NCBI GenBank assembly: GCA_017445925.1
Contig: JAFSRW010000042.1
Span: forward strand, 1 to 64,000
Direction of reading: 5' to 3'
DNA: 64,000 bases
Source of the DNA: Bacteroidaceae bacterium
GTDB taxonomy: Bacteria > Bacteroidota > Bacteroidia > Bacteroidales > Bacteroidaceae
Below, one piece after another: positions 1 through 8,433 of this stretch. Numbering within the stretch: position 1 is the stretch's first letter; each line of letters starts with the position of its first letter. The position numbers and the translations under genes were made by a program. The notes under the pieces are model-generated. The model was not told the origin of the DNA, did no database searches, and saw nothing but the letters and a program-made list of their open reading frames with translations.

Positions 1-39
1 CGAAAGCGGTACCTTTGCATAACTTTGATTTTGATGTTG

Positions 40-70
40 TAAAGGTACAAAAACTTTACGACATAACAAA
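40..70 (-). promoter_or_regulatory. Putative promoter reading off the left edge
   Basis: On the minus strand there is TTTG (67-70), a 19-nt spacer, then TACCTTTA (40-47), one base from the Bacteroidota consensus TTTG-N19-21-TAnnTTTG. It would drive a gene beyond the left edge, which cannot be seen. Plus-strand TACCTTTG (10-17) and TAACTTTG (20-27) overlap this stretch but have no plus-strand gene downstream. Confidence 0.4.
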
Positions 71-101
71 ACCCTGGCTTGAGAAAGTCGGGGCTTTGTG
101 T

Positions 102-140
102 AAAAAAAAGAGGATGTGCCTATTTTGACACACCCTCTTT
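102..140 (-). terminator. Rho-independent terminator of the BlaI-like gene
   Basis: The arms 107-118 and 129-140 form a 12-bp stem with one G-U pair. On the minus strand the stem is followed by eight T residues (complement of 102-109). It lies about 40 bp after the stop codon of the minus-strand gene at 182-532. Confidence 0.8.
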
Positions 141-181
141 AGTTTTTACTCATCTTTGCATAAGCAAAGAATGATAGGATT

Positions 182-532
182 TTACAGATTCTTAACGGTT
201 TCAATCATCTTATCCTTATCACCTGCAAAGTAGTCAGCTAAAGCATACTTCAAAGCAAGCTCAGCATAAGCCTGACGTGAAATCTTAGACTTGATGAAGA
301 TAATTACGCCATTCTTTGTAGAAGCAGCATATTTCTTAGCAACCAAAATCTTTATGAAGGTAGCCAGCGTAGTATAAGCCATGCTTGAGCCATCTTCCTT
401 AAAGAGTTCCAAGATATCGCGAACCTTAGATTGTTTAATACCTGACTCTTCAAGAGTCCATAACTTTAGCATAATCTCATGCTCCTTGGGAGTCAACAAC
501 TTCCTTTTTTCTGCTTTCTTCTTATTTGCCAT
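182..532 (-). CDS. BlaI/MecI/CopY-like winged-helix regulator
   Basis: This small cytoplasmic protein of 116 aa has a basic amino end and then LTPKEHEIMLKLW, which resembles the LTxxExxIMxxLW first helix of the BlaI/MecI/CopY repressor family. The centre (SMAYTTLATFIKILVAKKYA) fits the recognition helix and wing of that fold. The family normally represses beta-lactamase or metal-efflux genes and is cleaved by a BlaR1-type membrane protease. No BlaR1 partner is next to it here, and the C-terminal dimerisation part is short, so the target is unknown. It is monocistronic, with its own promoter (584-615) and a strong terminator (102-140). Family assignment is by motif only; another winged-helix family is possible. 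Confidence 0.6.
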   Translation of the reverse strand: MANKKKAEKRKLLTPKEHEIMLKLWTLEESGIKQSKVRDILELFKEDGSSMAYTTLATFIKILVAKKYAASTKNGVIIFIKSKISRQAYAELALKYALADYFAGDKDKMIETVKNL

Positions 533-583
533 GGTTAATCCTGTTTTAGTTATTCTGTTTACAATTAATTAATTTAGACTGCG

Positions 584-615
584 CAAAAATATTTAGAATT
601 AAATGTTTATCCAAA
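584..615 (-). promoter_or_regulatory. Promoter of the BlaI-like gene
   Basis: On the minus strand TTTG (complement of 612-615), a 20-nt spacer and TATTTTTG (complement of 584-591) match the Bacteroidota sigma-ABfr consensus. It sits about 50 bp upstream of the start codon at 532. Confidence 0.7.
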
Positions 616-667
616 TTATTTATCTAAAAGTCATCCACATTTAACATATTTTAAACAAATAATGCCA

Positions 668-2626
668 TCATTCCGCTTTTTTGCGCAATGTTTCCATCCT
701 AAATGCACATGGCCAAGCTATCAGTCGGTCGCTAAAACGATTCTTTAGCATAACAGGTGGAACTCCCTCATTCTGAGCACGTGAGAACCACGTAGAACCA
801 TAATATGCATCATTCTGTGAACCAATGGGGAGAGTGTGTCCATTTACTTTAAGGATACCGTCGCCAACCAGTTGGCAACAGTTACGCCAGATAGCCTCTG
901 CTTTCTCGCTCCATTGTGAATCGTCCGTCAGTTTTGCCAACTCGCGCCAGTCGTTTACCCAACGACAAGCAAACGTATCGAAGTAATGACGTTGGGTACT
1001 TACGCTGGTAGCGCCCAAGGTCTTGTATCCATATAGCTGGAATGCGTCGCCTATGGCGTAGTTGATGTTATAATGCCATAGCCACGTACTTAGATAGTAA
1101 GATACATCGACGGCATCATTCAGGTATGCATCATCCTTCGTTATTTTGTAAAGTGCTATAGCTGCAGTCAGCAAGGGATAAGCTGATTCCCTGTCGATAC
1201 AACGTGTATCAAGTGTGCCGTCTGTACTAAAACCGTTCTTCTTGAAACTGCTTATATAATATATGTACGCACGTTGGGCGCTCTCCAGATACTTCTTATC
1301 GTTGTAGAATTCGTATGCTTTCAGCATGGGAGTAATCAGGTAGGCACCTACCCCACCTTCGCGCTCTACGCAGCGTCCATCCGTTGTCCATCCTCTTCCA
1401 TAGCAACCGTTAGGCTGCTGGTCTGCCAACATAAAGTTACAAATTCCCCATGCTGCTCCCAGATAAGCAGTTCGTACCAGACGCAACTGTTTTACAATAC
1501 GGTCTGCTTCGAAGAACTGCATTGCTGCCGTACCTAAGTTGCAGGCATCCATTATACAGTTACTTTTTCGGATAACGGCATCATATTGGGTAATAAACAG
1601 ACCATTGGGCAACTGGCAGTTATCTGCCCAGGTATCCAGTGTGGCTATGCCTTGATCAATGTCCACATGATCCCCCGTCTTGTTGAAATCATGCAAAACG
1701 CTAACAGCCAGACTAATATTCTGTCCCAACCATCCTGCCTCATAGCAGTTACGGGTAATTTGCTGCCATTCGCCTTTCTCATTTAAGTTCAAGCCCAGGA
1801 GATAGCCCATGTAGTCGTCATTCTCAATCCATAGGGAACGATGACAAAACTCCACGCTCTGCTGCCAAAGCTTTTCTCCATCGGGTTCAGGCAGTTTCTC
1901 AGGTTCAGCCATCAGCCAGGCCATGTCCAGCATGTGACGGTATGCATTATGATTCGTTTCTTTTCGAGCAACAATCAGGTACATGCTAAGTTTGCGAGTC
2001 TCGCCTTGTTTCATATTATGCACACGCTGCCATCCTGGGGCATACTGGTCTTGTGCGCAATATGTAACAGGCATCTCCTCTTCTGGCCACAGCAACTGAT
2101 GTGTAATGATGTTGGGCTCAGGCTGTATGCCACAAGAATAATCGTCTTCTGGCTTCTCAGGAACGTTACCGAATGTTGCTATAGCGAAGTCTTCGCCTTC
2201 GCTATAGATAGCACCAGGGATAGGGGTACGCTTGTATGAGAAGGTGTACCACTGTCTGTCGCGCTTCTCTCCTTTGGGTTCCAGGCCACGACTCAGGTGA
2301 TTCCCATTATAAGAGACAGCAGGAATCATCCACCACACGGGCTTTGACACATGCTCAAAACTGGCTGTAAGACGTACATTGGGAATATCGCGTTTGGCTG
2401 TGAATGTCCAGGTGATTTCCCATGTATTTTCGCTTACCAGTTCCTTTTCACATTTCATCTTCACATCTAAGGGAGCAGTGGCATTGACGGTACCGATAAG
2501 TTTGTTGTCGCCGGAAAGCAACCATTCATCCTTCCAATGAATGTTCTCTAAAAAAGCTACCTGAGCTAATCCCTCTGCCTGCCATGCGGCAAGGAATACA
2601 ATTAAAGTTATTCTGATAAATTTCAT
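668..2626 (-). CDS. Secreted alpha/alpha-toroid (six-hairpin-type) protein, probable glycosidase
   Basis: This 652-aa protein has an amino-terminal signal peptide (MKFIRITLIVFLAAWQAEG...LAQ). Residues about 25-230 look like a beta-sandwich. The rest (about 245-650) is a run of helical hairpins with aromatic and Gly-rich turns (for example GCYGRGWTTDGRC, CVEREGGVGAYL, DRESAYPLLTAAI), as in six-hairpin glycosidases and uronyl hydrolases. I do not recognise a specific CAZy family or assign catalytic residues. Its start overlaps the end of the coiled-coil gene by 4 bp (2623-2626), so the two are probably translated together. Secretion and the many enzyme neighbours suggest a polysaccharide-related role, but substrate is unknown. 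Confidence 0.6.
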   Translation of the reverse strand: MKFIRITLIVFLAAWQAEGLAQVAFLENIHWKDEWLLSGDNKLIGTVNATAPLDVKMKCEKELVSENTWEITWTFTAKRDIPNVRLTASFEHVSKPVWWMIPAVSYNGNHLSRGLEPKGEKRDRQWYTFSYKRTPIPGAIYSEGEDFAIATFGNVPEKPEDDYSCGIQPEPNIITHQLLWPEEEMPVTYCAQDQYAPGWQRVHNMKQGETRKLSMYLIVARKETNHNAYRHMLDMAWLMAEPEKLPEPDGEKLWQQSVEFCHRSLWIENDDYMGYLLGLNLNEKGEWQQITRNCYEAGWLGQNISLAVSVLHDFNKTGDHVDIDQGIATLDTWADNCQLPNGLFITQYDAVIRKSNCIMDACNLGTAAMQFFEADRIVKQLRLVRTAYLGAAWGICNFMLADQQPNGCYGRGWTTDGRCVEREGGVGAYLITPMLKAYEFYNDKKYLESAQRAYIYYISSFKKNGFSTDGTLDTRCIDRESAYPLLTAAIALYKITKDDAYLNDAVDVSYYLSTWLWHYNINYAIGDAFQLYGYKTLGATSVSTQRHYFDTFACRWVNDWRELAKLTDDSQWSEKAEAIWRNCCQLVGDGILKVNGHTLPIGSQNDAYYGSTWFSRAQNEGVPPVMLKNRFSDRLIAWPCAFRMETLRKKAE

Positions 2627-3765
2627 TCTCCCTCTTCTTTCTCAGCTTTTTCTTTTGCTTTCTGTTCAGCAACAGCTTTAGCGCGCTGATCACGAATGCT
2701 ATATTTCTTTTTCGATTCTTTCTCCTGCTGCTTCAACTCTTTTTGCTTGGCTTTATCTTCAGCAGCTTGTTCTGGGGTCTGTTTTGGCTTCTCCACTTTG
2801 GGCTTTTCTTCCTTAACCTTTTTGGCTGCTTTGGCAACCTCTTTATCTGCTTTTGCCTCAGCTTTTTCAGCCGCCTTTTCTACCCTTTCCACTTTTTTCT
2901 CAGCCTTTGCTTCAGCTTTCTCTGCGGCCTTCTCTACTTTCTCTGCCTCTTTTTCGGCTTTTGCTTCCACCTTCTCGGCATTCTTCTCAACTTTCTCAAC
3001 CTTCTCTATCTTTTCTGCTTTCTCAACCTTTTCTATAGCCTTATCCTCTTTCGGAGCGTCTGCCTTTGGAGTCTCAGCCTCTTTTTTCTCTGGTTTGGGA
3101 GTGTCAGCCTTAGGAGCATTAGTTTTTTCAGCAGGAGCCTTTGCTTCCTCTTTAGCCTCCTCAGCTTCCGTCTTCACTTCTTCTGCCTCAGTTTTCTTGG
3201 CTTCAGCTTTTGCTGCTTTAGCTTTCAGTTTATCTTCAGCAGCCTTTTCTTTTCGACGTAGTTTTTGTTGTTTGGCCGATGCACGTAGTTCAGCCCTTTC
3301 TCTGGCTCCACCCGTCTTGCTCATAATCTTAGCCTTCTCAGCCTTCTGTTTGGCTTCAGTTTTAGCAGCCTGAACTTGCTGCTTCTGCTCAGCTTCTAAC
3401 TTAGCACGTTCTTCCTTACTCATGTTAGGCTGTTCTTTATCCACATTCTGATTCTTCAGCTCAGCCGGAACGTATGGTTTTGGTTGATAGAACTTACCGC
3501 TTTTCTTTGCAGCCTTCAGGCGCTGACGATCCTTTATTGCTTGCGCACGTGACTTTTCAAGGTCGCGTTGCAAGGTGCGCATTTCCTTATCTACAGCTTT
3601 TTGTGCATCTCTGGCCTCTTTTTGCCTTGCCTTAGTCTCGGCAATGCGTTCCTTCAGGTACTTCTGAATGCTTTCAGCGTTATATATATTAACCTCTTCC
3701 TGAGCAAAGGAAGCCATTGAGCCAACAAGCAGACAAATCAACAAAAATAATCTCATATTTTTCAT
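2623..3765 (-). CDS. Exported Lys/Glu/Ala-rich coiled-coil protein
   Basis: The protein is about 380 aa. The ATG at 3765 is preferred over an in-frame TTG two codons upstream because it begins a clean signal peptide (MKNMRLFLLICLL...SFAQ). After cleavage almost the whole chain is charged, low-complexity helix. Residues about 30-100 are KARQKEARDAQK-like coiled coil, about 100-210 are K/A/E-rich, and about 215-330 hold imperfect KVEKAEKAEAKAE repeats. There is no enzymatic motif. It may be a periplasmic spacer, structural rod or cell-envelope tether. Its stop overlaps the start of the toroid-protein gene by 4 bp, and a well-spaced promoter (3797-3827) lies just upstream. Long open frames on the opposite strand are composition artefacts. 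Confidence 0.65.
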   Translation of the reverse strand: MKNMRLFLLICLLVGSMASFAQEEVNIYNAESIQKYLKERIAETKARQKEARDAQKAVDKEMRTLQRDLEKSRAQAIKDRQRLKAAKKSGKFYQPKPYVPAELKNQNVDKEQPNMSKEERAKLEAEQKQQVQAAKTEAKQKAEKAKIMSKTGGARERAELRASAKQQKLRRKEKAAEDKLKAKAAKAEAKKTEAEEVKTEAEEAKEEAKAPAEKTNAPKADTPKPEKKEAETPKADAPKEDKAIEKVEKAEKIEKVEKVEKNAEKVEAKAEKEAEKVEKAAEKAEAKAEKKVERVEKAAEKAEAKADKEVAKAAKKVKEEKPKVEKPKQTPEQAAEDKAKQKELKQQEKESKKKYSIRDQRAKAVAEQKAKEKAEKEEGE

Positions 3766-3796
3766 TATCAAATCACACGTATGTTTATTATGGCGG

Positions 3797-3827
3797 CAAA
3801 GTTACGAAAAGTCGAGAGCAGAACAAA
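3797..3827 (-). promoter_or_regulatory. Promoter of the coiled-coil/toroid-protein operon
   Basis: On the minus strand TTTG (3824-3827), 19 nt, TAACTTTG (3797-3804) matches the Bacteroidota consensus. It lies about 32 bp before the ATG at 3765 and drives the two overlapping genes 3765-2623 and 2626-668. Confidence 0.75.
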
Positions 3828-3849
3828 AGAATTTAATCTTTTTTTTCTA

Positions 3850-4905
3850 TTACTTCTTAACAACCTTGCGTGTTCGCCCGTTCTTTTGTTTAATAATATT
3901 CACACCAGGCTGGTTAAGCTTACGCACTCGTCCGTCTGTACCGTATGTCTTGCTATTCTGCTTATCCTCCTGCACGCTGTTGGTCAGAATCTTCTTTATT
4001 TTGGTAACACCATTATCGTAGCTGAAAAGAACCTCCTTCTTCTCGCCCCAAATATAATCCTCCAGCCCGGGGTAGTCGATAAAAGGGTTGCGATTCTTCT
4101 GAATCTGATAGACTGCATTATTGCGTTTTATCTCCTTTTCGCTGACGGGGTCTTTCTTTGCCCATTCCATCAGCATTTTCAGCTGCCAGGGACTCAGGCC
4201 AGGATAGGTATTACCGTCGAGGGTGGCTAATACAGCGTTTTTTGTTTCGCCAGAACCGTTAACGCCGAAATTCATATACCAGTCAGGCAACTTTTCTTCG
4301 TAACATGTTACCATATAGAAGTAGGTACGTGCGAAGTCACCTTTGTACTCGTCGTTGGGTTCGAAAACGATTCCGTTATAGCCCGGATAGGTGCACTTGC
4401 CCAGTTTGCTGAAATTGTTTGCCGACTTAAAGTTCTCGCCGTTTGTCTCGCCAAAAGGATGGTTCGAGCGTTTGTTGTTCACCACCTTATCTGTTGGATA
4501 CATGTGGTGAAGGTCGGTGTACATAGGCATCACCTTTGCGCCGAACCAGCTGTTAGGCATGGAGTGCTCGCGATTGTAATACTGGCCCTCTTTGCTTCCA
4601 CTGCCAGTGTCTTGATCTACGCCAAAAGTCATTTCGCGCAGATTGGAGTACATGTCCCAAACCTTCCCGTTGGGTCGGGCATCAGTGCTTTGGAAGTGAG
4701 TCCACAGCGCCTTGTAAGCCGAACTGAGGTCGCCGCCTTCATCGCGGTTGTAGATGATGCCGCTAAGTGCGGTTTTCAGTTCAGCACCCTTTTTCCCATC
4801 TGCATTTATATAATATGTACCAGAATTGTTGGGGCCCTGTGCCCAAAATGTTTCGGCCAATGCCAGCAGACATACAGTTATAAATAGTTTCCTGTTCCTA
4901 ATCAT
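3850..4905 (-). CDS. Secreted endonuclease I (EndA/NucM family)
   Basis: This 351-aa extracellular nuclease has a signal peptide (about 1-22). It carries the family hallmarks YNREHSMPNSWF (His114 is the likely general base of the beta-beta-alpha-metal site) and DLHHMYPTDKVVNNKRSNHP, which places the metal-binding Asn/His region. Family members degrade extracellular DNA or RNA with Mg2+ for nutrition or biofilm turnover. The last 40 or so residues (YGTDGRVRKLNQPGVNIIKQ, then NGRTRKVVKK) resemble a Bacteroidota C-terminal sorting tail, which implies secretion by the type IX or a similar pathway. It appears monocistronic. Three tandem copies of a promoter-bearing repeat sit upstream (4925-5131). 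Family identity is secure; target (DNA or RNA) and sorting route are inferred. Confidence 0.88.
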   Translation of the reverse strand: MIRNRKLFITVCLLALAETFWAQGPNNSGTYYINADGKKGAELKTALSGIIYNRDEGGDLSSAYKALWTHFQSTDARPNGKVWDMYSNLREMTFGVDQDTGSGSKEGQYYNREHSMPNSWFGAKVMPMYTDLHHMYPTDKVVNNKRSNHPFGETNGENFKSANNFSKLGKCTYPGYNGIVFEPNDEYKGDFARTYFYMVTCYEEKLPDWYMNFGVNGSGETKNAVLATLDGNTYPGLSPWQLKMLMEWAKKDPVSEKEIKRNNAVYQIQKNRNPFIDYPGLEDYIWGEKKEVLFSYDNGVTKIKKILTNSVQEDKQNSKTYGTDGRVRKLNQPGVNIIKQKNGRTRKVVKK

Positions 4906-4924
4906 TCCCTTTACATTTTTTTGG

Positions 4925-4955
4925 CAAAGTTACGATTAAGTGAGAGAAAAGCAAA
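4925..4955 (-). promoter_or_regulatory. Proximal promoter of the endonuclease gene
   Basis: TTTG (complement 4952-4955), 19 nt, TAACTTTG (complement 4925-4932) lies about 20 bp upstream of the start codon at 4905. It is the innermost of three tandem copies and the likeliest start site, although the leader would be very short. Confidence 0.7.
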
Positions 4956-5131
4956 AGAAAAGCTTGTTTTTCTTTTCTTTTCCGAACGGAAGTAAGTTCG
5001 GCGATAGCCAAAGATACAATTAAGTGAGAGAAGAACAAAATAAAGGCATTTATTTTTTCTTCCGAACAAGAGTATCTTCGATGCTGAGCGTCAAAGATAC
5101 AATTAAGTGAGAGAAGAACAAAATAAAATTT
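4925..5131 (-). repeat. Three tandem ~84-bp repeats, each with a minus-strand promoter
   Basis: The core CAAAGNTACNATTAAGTGAG begins at 4925, 5009 and 5092 (periods 84 and 83). On the minus strand each core gives TTTG-N19-TA(A/T)CTTTG: boxes at 4952-4955/4925-4932, 5036-5039/5009-5016 and 5119-5122/5092-5099. The segments between cores share TCCGAAC at 4981 and 5061; the first is the dyad CCGAAC...GTTCGG (4982-5001). The only minus-strand gene they can serve is the endonuclease gene ending at 4905. The 4906-5356 stretch otherwise holds no credible gene. Confidence 0.75.
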
Positions 5132-5162
5132 GTCTAAAAACACATATTTTCCCCGTTTCTTC

Positions 5163-5192
5163 TTTGTAAATAAATATAAATATGTATCTTTG
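5163..5192 (+). promoter_or_regulatory. Possible upstream promoter before xylE
   Basis: TTTG (5163-5166), 18 nt, TATCTTTG (5185-5192) is one nucleotide shorter than the usual spacing. It would give a ~160-nt leader before xylE, or a short untranslated RNA. I see only a 7-codon micro-ORF in it (start 5215). Confidence 0.35.
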
Positions 5193-5292
5193 TAGCTGAA
5201 TCATAAACAAACGCCATGCCTGACCCACAGATGACATAGGAATCACCATGCGAATAATGAAGAGATAATAATCAAAAAAAGTCAAGTTTTCT

Positions 5293-5323
5293 TTTGCAGT
5301 TTGCAAATATTATACTACCTTTG
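5293..5323 (+). promoter_or_regulatory. Promoter of the xylEBA operon
   Basis: TTTG (5293-5296), a 19-nt spacer and TACCTTTG (5316-5323) is an exact Bacteroidota promoter about 33 bp before the xylE start codon. No xylose regulator gene is adjacent. Confidence 0.8.
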
Positions 5324-5356
5324 CGGAGAAATCTTCAATATATAACTTAAACTAAC

Positions 5357-6835
5357 ATGAATCAGCCACAGCAATCTGGCAGCAAAGCCTATTTGTTTTC
5401 CATTGTTCTCGTAGCCGTTTTAGGCGGATTACTCTTTGGTTATGACACAGCCGTAATTTCAGGTGCAGAAAAGGGCCTGCAGGCTTTCTTTATGGAAGCT
5501 AAGGACTTCCAGTACTCCGACATCTGGCACGGTTTCACATCGGCCAGTGCCCTCATAGGCTGTATCATAGGCTCTTTCCTGTCGGGTTATCTGGCACTCC
5601 ATCTGGGTCGTAAGCGTTCACTTATCATAGCCGGTTTGCTTTTCTTCATCTCGGCTTTGGGAAGCATGGAACCCGAATTCATCTTCTTCAATCACGGAGA
5701 GCCCATCTATGAGCTGCTTGTTATGTTCAACATCTACCGTATCATAGGCGGCATTGGTGTAGGTCTGGCTTCTGCCATCTGCCCCATGTACATTGGCGAG
5801 GTCGCACCTTATAAGATAAGAGGTATGCTTGTCAGCTGGAACCAGTTTGCCATCATCTTTGGCCAGTTGGTTGTTTATTTCGTGAACTTCTTCATTCTGG
5901 GCGACCATATTCAGCCTTTAGTTGAGGAGATGGGAAAAGGAATTGCAGCCATCCACCCCGATGCACAATGGACCGTTACCACCGGTTGGCGTTATATGTT
6001 TGGAAGCGAGGCCGTTCCCGCAGGACTCTTTGCCCTGCTCATCTGCTTTGTACCCGAAACACCCCGCTACCTTGTTTCTGTAGGTAAGGACGAGGAGGCT
6101 ATGCGTGTCCTCTCTAAGATTAATGGTAGCAGCAAGGCTGCCATTATCCTTCCTGAAATCAAGGATTCAATGGTTGTGAAGACCGAGAAGCTGATGACCT
6201 ACGGATGGATGTGTATCTTCGTAGGTATCATGCTCAGCGTGTTCCAGCAGGCTGTAGGCATCAACGCCGTGCTGTACTATGCCCCACGTACCTTTGGCGA
6301 TATGGGTATGCAAGACCCCATGATGATAACGGTAATTATGGGATTCATCAATATCATGTTCACCCTTGTAGCTATCTTTACTGTTGAGAAATGGGGCCGA
6401 AAGCCGCTTCTCATCACAGGTTCTCTTGGTATGGCTATTGGTGCTTTTGGCGTTGCTGCAACCTTTGGCCATGAAGGGCTGGAAGTAATCACCTGCGTTA
6501 GCCTCATGCTTTATGCTGCCTGCTTCATGTTCTCATGGGGCCCCATCTGCTGGGTACTCATTGCAGAGATTTTCCCCAACACCATCCGAAGCAGCGCTGT
6601 AGCCATTGCTGTGGCTGCTCAGTGGATTTCCAATTTCATCGTATCCAGCAGCTTCGTGCCTATGTTCAATATGCACCTGACAGAGGGTGACGACTTCGGT
6701 CACTGGTTCACATATGGACTTTACGGCATCATCTGTCTGCTTGCTGCCCTCTTTGTATGGAAACTGGTTCCTGAAACCAAGCGTAAGACTCTGGAGGAAA
6801 TGAGTGCGTTGTGGAGAGCAAAAAGTCAAAAGTGA
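5357..6835 (+). CDS. xylE: D-xylose:H+ symporter, MFS sugar-porter family
   Basis: This 492-aa inner-membrane transporter imports D-xylose with protons, the first step of the operon. The sequence shows the sugar-porter signatures in order: GGLLFGYDTAVISGA (residues 23-37), GRKRS after helix 2 (84-88), PETPRYL before the central loop, QQAVGINAVLYYAP in helix 7, WGRKPLL, and PETKRKTLEEM at the C-terminus. Length matches E. coli XylE (491 aa). It is followed at 78 bp by xylB and then xylA, which supports xylose as substrate. The final residues AKSQK and the stop codon are encoded by an A-rich heptamer-type repeat (6820-6851), so the natural C-terminus has been altered by repeat sequence. Confidence 0.92.
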   Translation: MNQPQQSGSKAYLFSIVLVAVLGGLLFGYDTAVISGAEKGLQAFFMEAKDFQYSDIWHGFTSASALIGCIIGSFLSGYLALHLGRKRSLIIAGLLFFISALGSMEPEFIFFNHGEPIYELLVMFNIYRIIGGIGVGLASAICPMYIGEVAPYKIRGMLVSWNQFAIIFGQLVVYFVNFFILGDHIQPLVEEMGKGIAAIHPDAQWTVTTGWRYMFGSEAVPAGLFALLICFVPETPRYLVSVGKDEEAMRVLSKINGSSKAAIILPEIKDSMVVKTEKLMTYGWMCIFVGIMLSVFQQAVGINAVLYYAPRTFGDMGMQDPMMITVIMGFINIMFTLVAIFTVEKWGRKPLLITGSLGMAIGAFGVAATFGHEGLEVITCVSLMLYAACFMFSWGPICWVLIAEIFPNTIRSSAVAIAVAAQWISNFIVSSSFVPMFNMHLTEGDDFGHWFTYGLYGIICLLAALFVWKLVPETKRKTLEEMSALWRAKSQK

Positions 6836-6851
6836 AAAATAAGAGTTAAAA
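6820..6851 (+). repeat. Degenerate heptamer repeat spanning the xylE stop codon
   Basis: Units AAAAGTC, AAAAGTG, AAAAATA and AGAGTTA run through the last five codons and the stop of xylE into the intergenic space. A small dyad (CCCGACGA...TCATCGGG, 6865-6884) follows before xylB. Confidence 0.5.
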
Positions 6852-6913
6852 TAAACTAGTGTACCCGACGATTCTGTCATCGGGATATGGTAAACAGTAA
6901 ACCAACATATACT

Positions 6914-8395
6914 ATGACAAGAAATTATCTATTAGGCTACGATGTGGGTAGCTCAAGTGTCAAAGCATCTTTGGTAGATGTAGAGAGTGGAGCCTGCGTA
7001 GCGTCTGCCTTCTATCCTAAAACAGAAGCCCCTATTAAGGCTGTTCGTGCCGGTTGGGCAGAGCAAGACCCTGATGCATGGTGGGAGTATCTGAAATCCG
7101 CTACAGCTGATGTGCTGGCACAGAGCGGTGCAGCAAAAGACGAGGTTAAGGCCATTGGTATCTCTTATCAGATGCATGGTCTGGTATGTGTAGATAAGGA
7201 CCTGAAGCCCTTGCGCGATGCCATTATCTGGTGCGATTCGCGAGCTGTTCCCTACGGTCAGAAAGCATTCGACACCTTGGGCAGCGAGCAATGCCTGAGC
7301 CATTTGCTGAACTCACCAGGCAACTTCACAGCTGCCAAACTGGCTTGGGTACACGAGAACGAGCCAGAGACCTTTAATAAAATATATAAGATAATGCTAC
7401 CAGGCGACTATATTGCCTGCAAACTATCCGGAACGCCTGCTACTACTGTTAGCGGACTCTCCGAGGGTATGATGTGGGACTTCAAGGACAACCGTCCTGC
7501 ACAGTTCCTGCTGGACTTCTACGGCATCCCTGCTTCTATGCTGTCCGATATTGTTCCTACATTCGGCATTCAGGGCGAAGTTAATGCCGCTGCTGCTGCA
7601 GAGCTGGGTCTTGCTGAGGGTACACCCATCACCTATCGTGCTGGCGACCAACCCAATAATGCCCTTTCACTAGATGTCTTTGAGCCAGGCGAGGCTGCTA
7701 CCACAGCCGGAACCTCTGGCGTAGTATATGGTGTGCTGGGCAATGTGGCATACGACCCACAGAGTCGTGTCAATACCTTTGCCCACGTTAATCATGGTGC
7801 TGATACCAGACTTGGAGTCCTCCTTTGCATCAATGGTACGGGTATCCTGAATTCCTGGATGCGTAAGAATGCAGCTCCCACTGGTATCGGCTATGCCGAG
7901 ATGAACGATTTGGCAGCTCAGGCTCCCATTGGTGCTGAGGACCTCTCTATCCTACCCTTCGGCAATGGTGCCGAGCGCGTGCTTTGCAACAAGGAGGTAG
8001 GCGCCAGCATTCACGGCATCAACTTCAACACCCATACGCAGGCTCACTTGCTGCGTGCTGCTCAGGAAGGCATCGTATTCAGCTTTGCCTATGGTATGGA
8101 GGTAATGCAAGAGATGGGTATGAGTTTGAAGACAATCCGTGCCGGCAAGGCCAATATGTTCCTCAGTCCCATCTTCCGCAACACCCTGGCTGGTGTAACA
8201 GGTGCCACCATCGAACTCTGCGATACCGACGGAAGCGTAGGTGCAGCCCGTGGTGCAGGTATGGGCGCAGGCATTTATGCCAATCACAAGGAAGCCTTCG
8301 CAGCCCTGAAGAAGCTAGAGATTATTGAGCCATTAGCTAAGGATCAGCCCGCCTACCGCGAAGCCTATGAGCGTTGGAGAAAATTAATCCAATAA
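6914..8395 (+). CDS. xylB: Xylulokinase, FGGY family
   Basis: This 493-aa cytosolic kinase phosphorylates D-xylulose to xylulose 5-phosphate using ATP. The ATG at 6914 is preferred over an upstream in-frame ATG (6887) because [18 protein letters not shown], the phosphate-binding loop, should be at the very amino end. Further family motifs are [38 protein letters not shown] (catalytic Asp), [11 protein letters not shown] (adenosine site) and GGV-like [15 protein letters not shown] near the end. It lies between xylE and xylA, with xylA starting 38 bp later, so one transcript carries transport, isomerisation and phosphorylation. Length and motif order are normal for the family. Confidence 0.93.
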   Translation: MTRNYLLGYDVGSSSVKASLVDVESGACVASAFYPKTEAPIKAVRAGWAEQDPDAWWEYLKSATADVLAQSGAAKDEVKAIGISYQMHGLVCVDKDLKPLRDAIIWCDSRAVPYGQKAFDTLGSEQCLSHLLNSPGNFTAAKLAWVHENEPETFNKIYKIMLPGDYIACKLSGTPATTVSGLSEGMMWDFKDNRPAQFLLDFYGIPASMLSDIVPTFGIQGEVNAAAAAELGLAEGTPITYRAGDQPNNALSLDVFEPGEAATTAGTSGVVYGVLGNVAYDPQSRVNTFAHVNHGADTRLGVLLCINGTGILNSWMRKNAAPTGIGYAEMNDLAAQAPIGAEDLSILPFGNGAERVLCNKEVGASIHGINFNTHTQAHLLRAAQEGIVFSFAYGMEVMQEMGMSLKTIRAGKANMFLSPIFRNTLAGVTGATIELCDTDGSVGAARGAGMGAGIYANHKEAFAALKKLEIIEPLAKDQPAYREAYERWRKLIQ

Positions 8396-8433
8396 GACCT
8401 ATTAATCAAAAACCAAATAAACTATTTAAAGAA

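Noticed and set aside
10..27. Plus-strand promoter boxes at the left edge
   Set aside because: No plus-strand gene follows for 5 kb, and the next feature is a minus-strand terminator. They may be chance or belong to a small RNA that I cannot support.
2696..3373. Long Ser/Phe/Leu-rich frames antisense to the coiled-coil gene
   Set aside because: They result from complementing Lys/Glu/Ala codons. The forward protein has a signal peptide and promoter; the antisense frames have none.
4925..5131. Direct repeats considered as a CRISPR array
   Set aside because: Only three copies with ~84-bp period, no unique spacers of regular size and no cas genes. Each copy contains a promoter.
5103..5306. Small minus-strand frames in the endonuclease-xylE gap (with 4898-5143)
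   Set aside because: They overlap the tandem promoter repeats and lack coding character; the region is better explained as regulatory.
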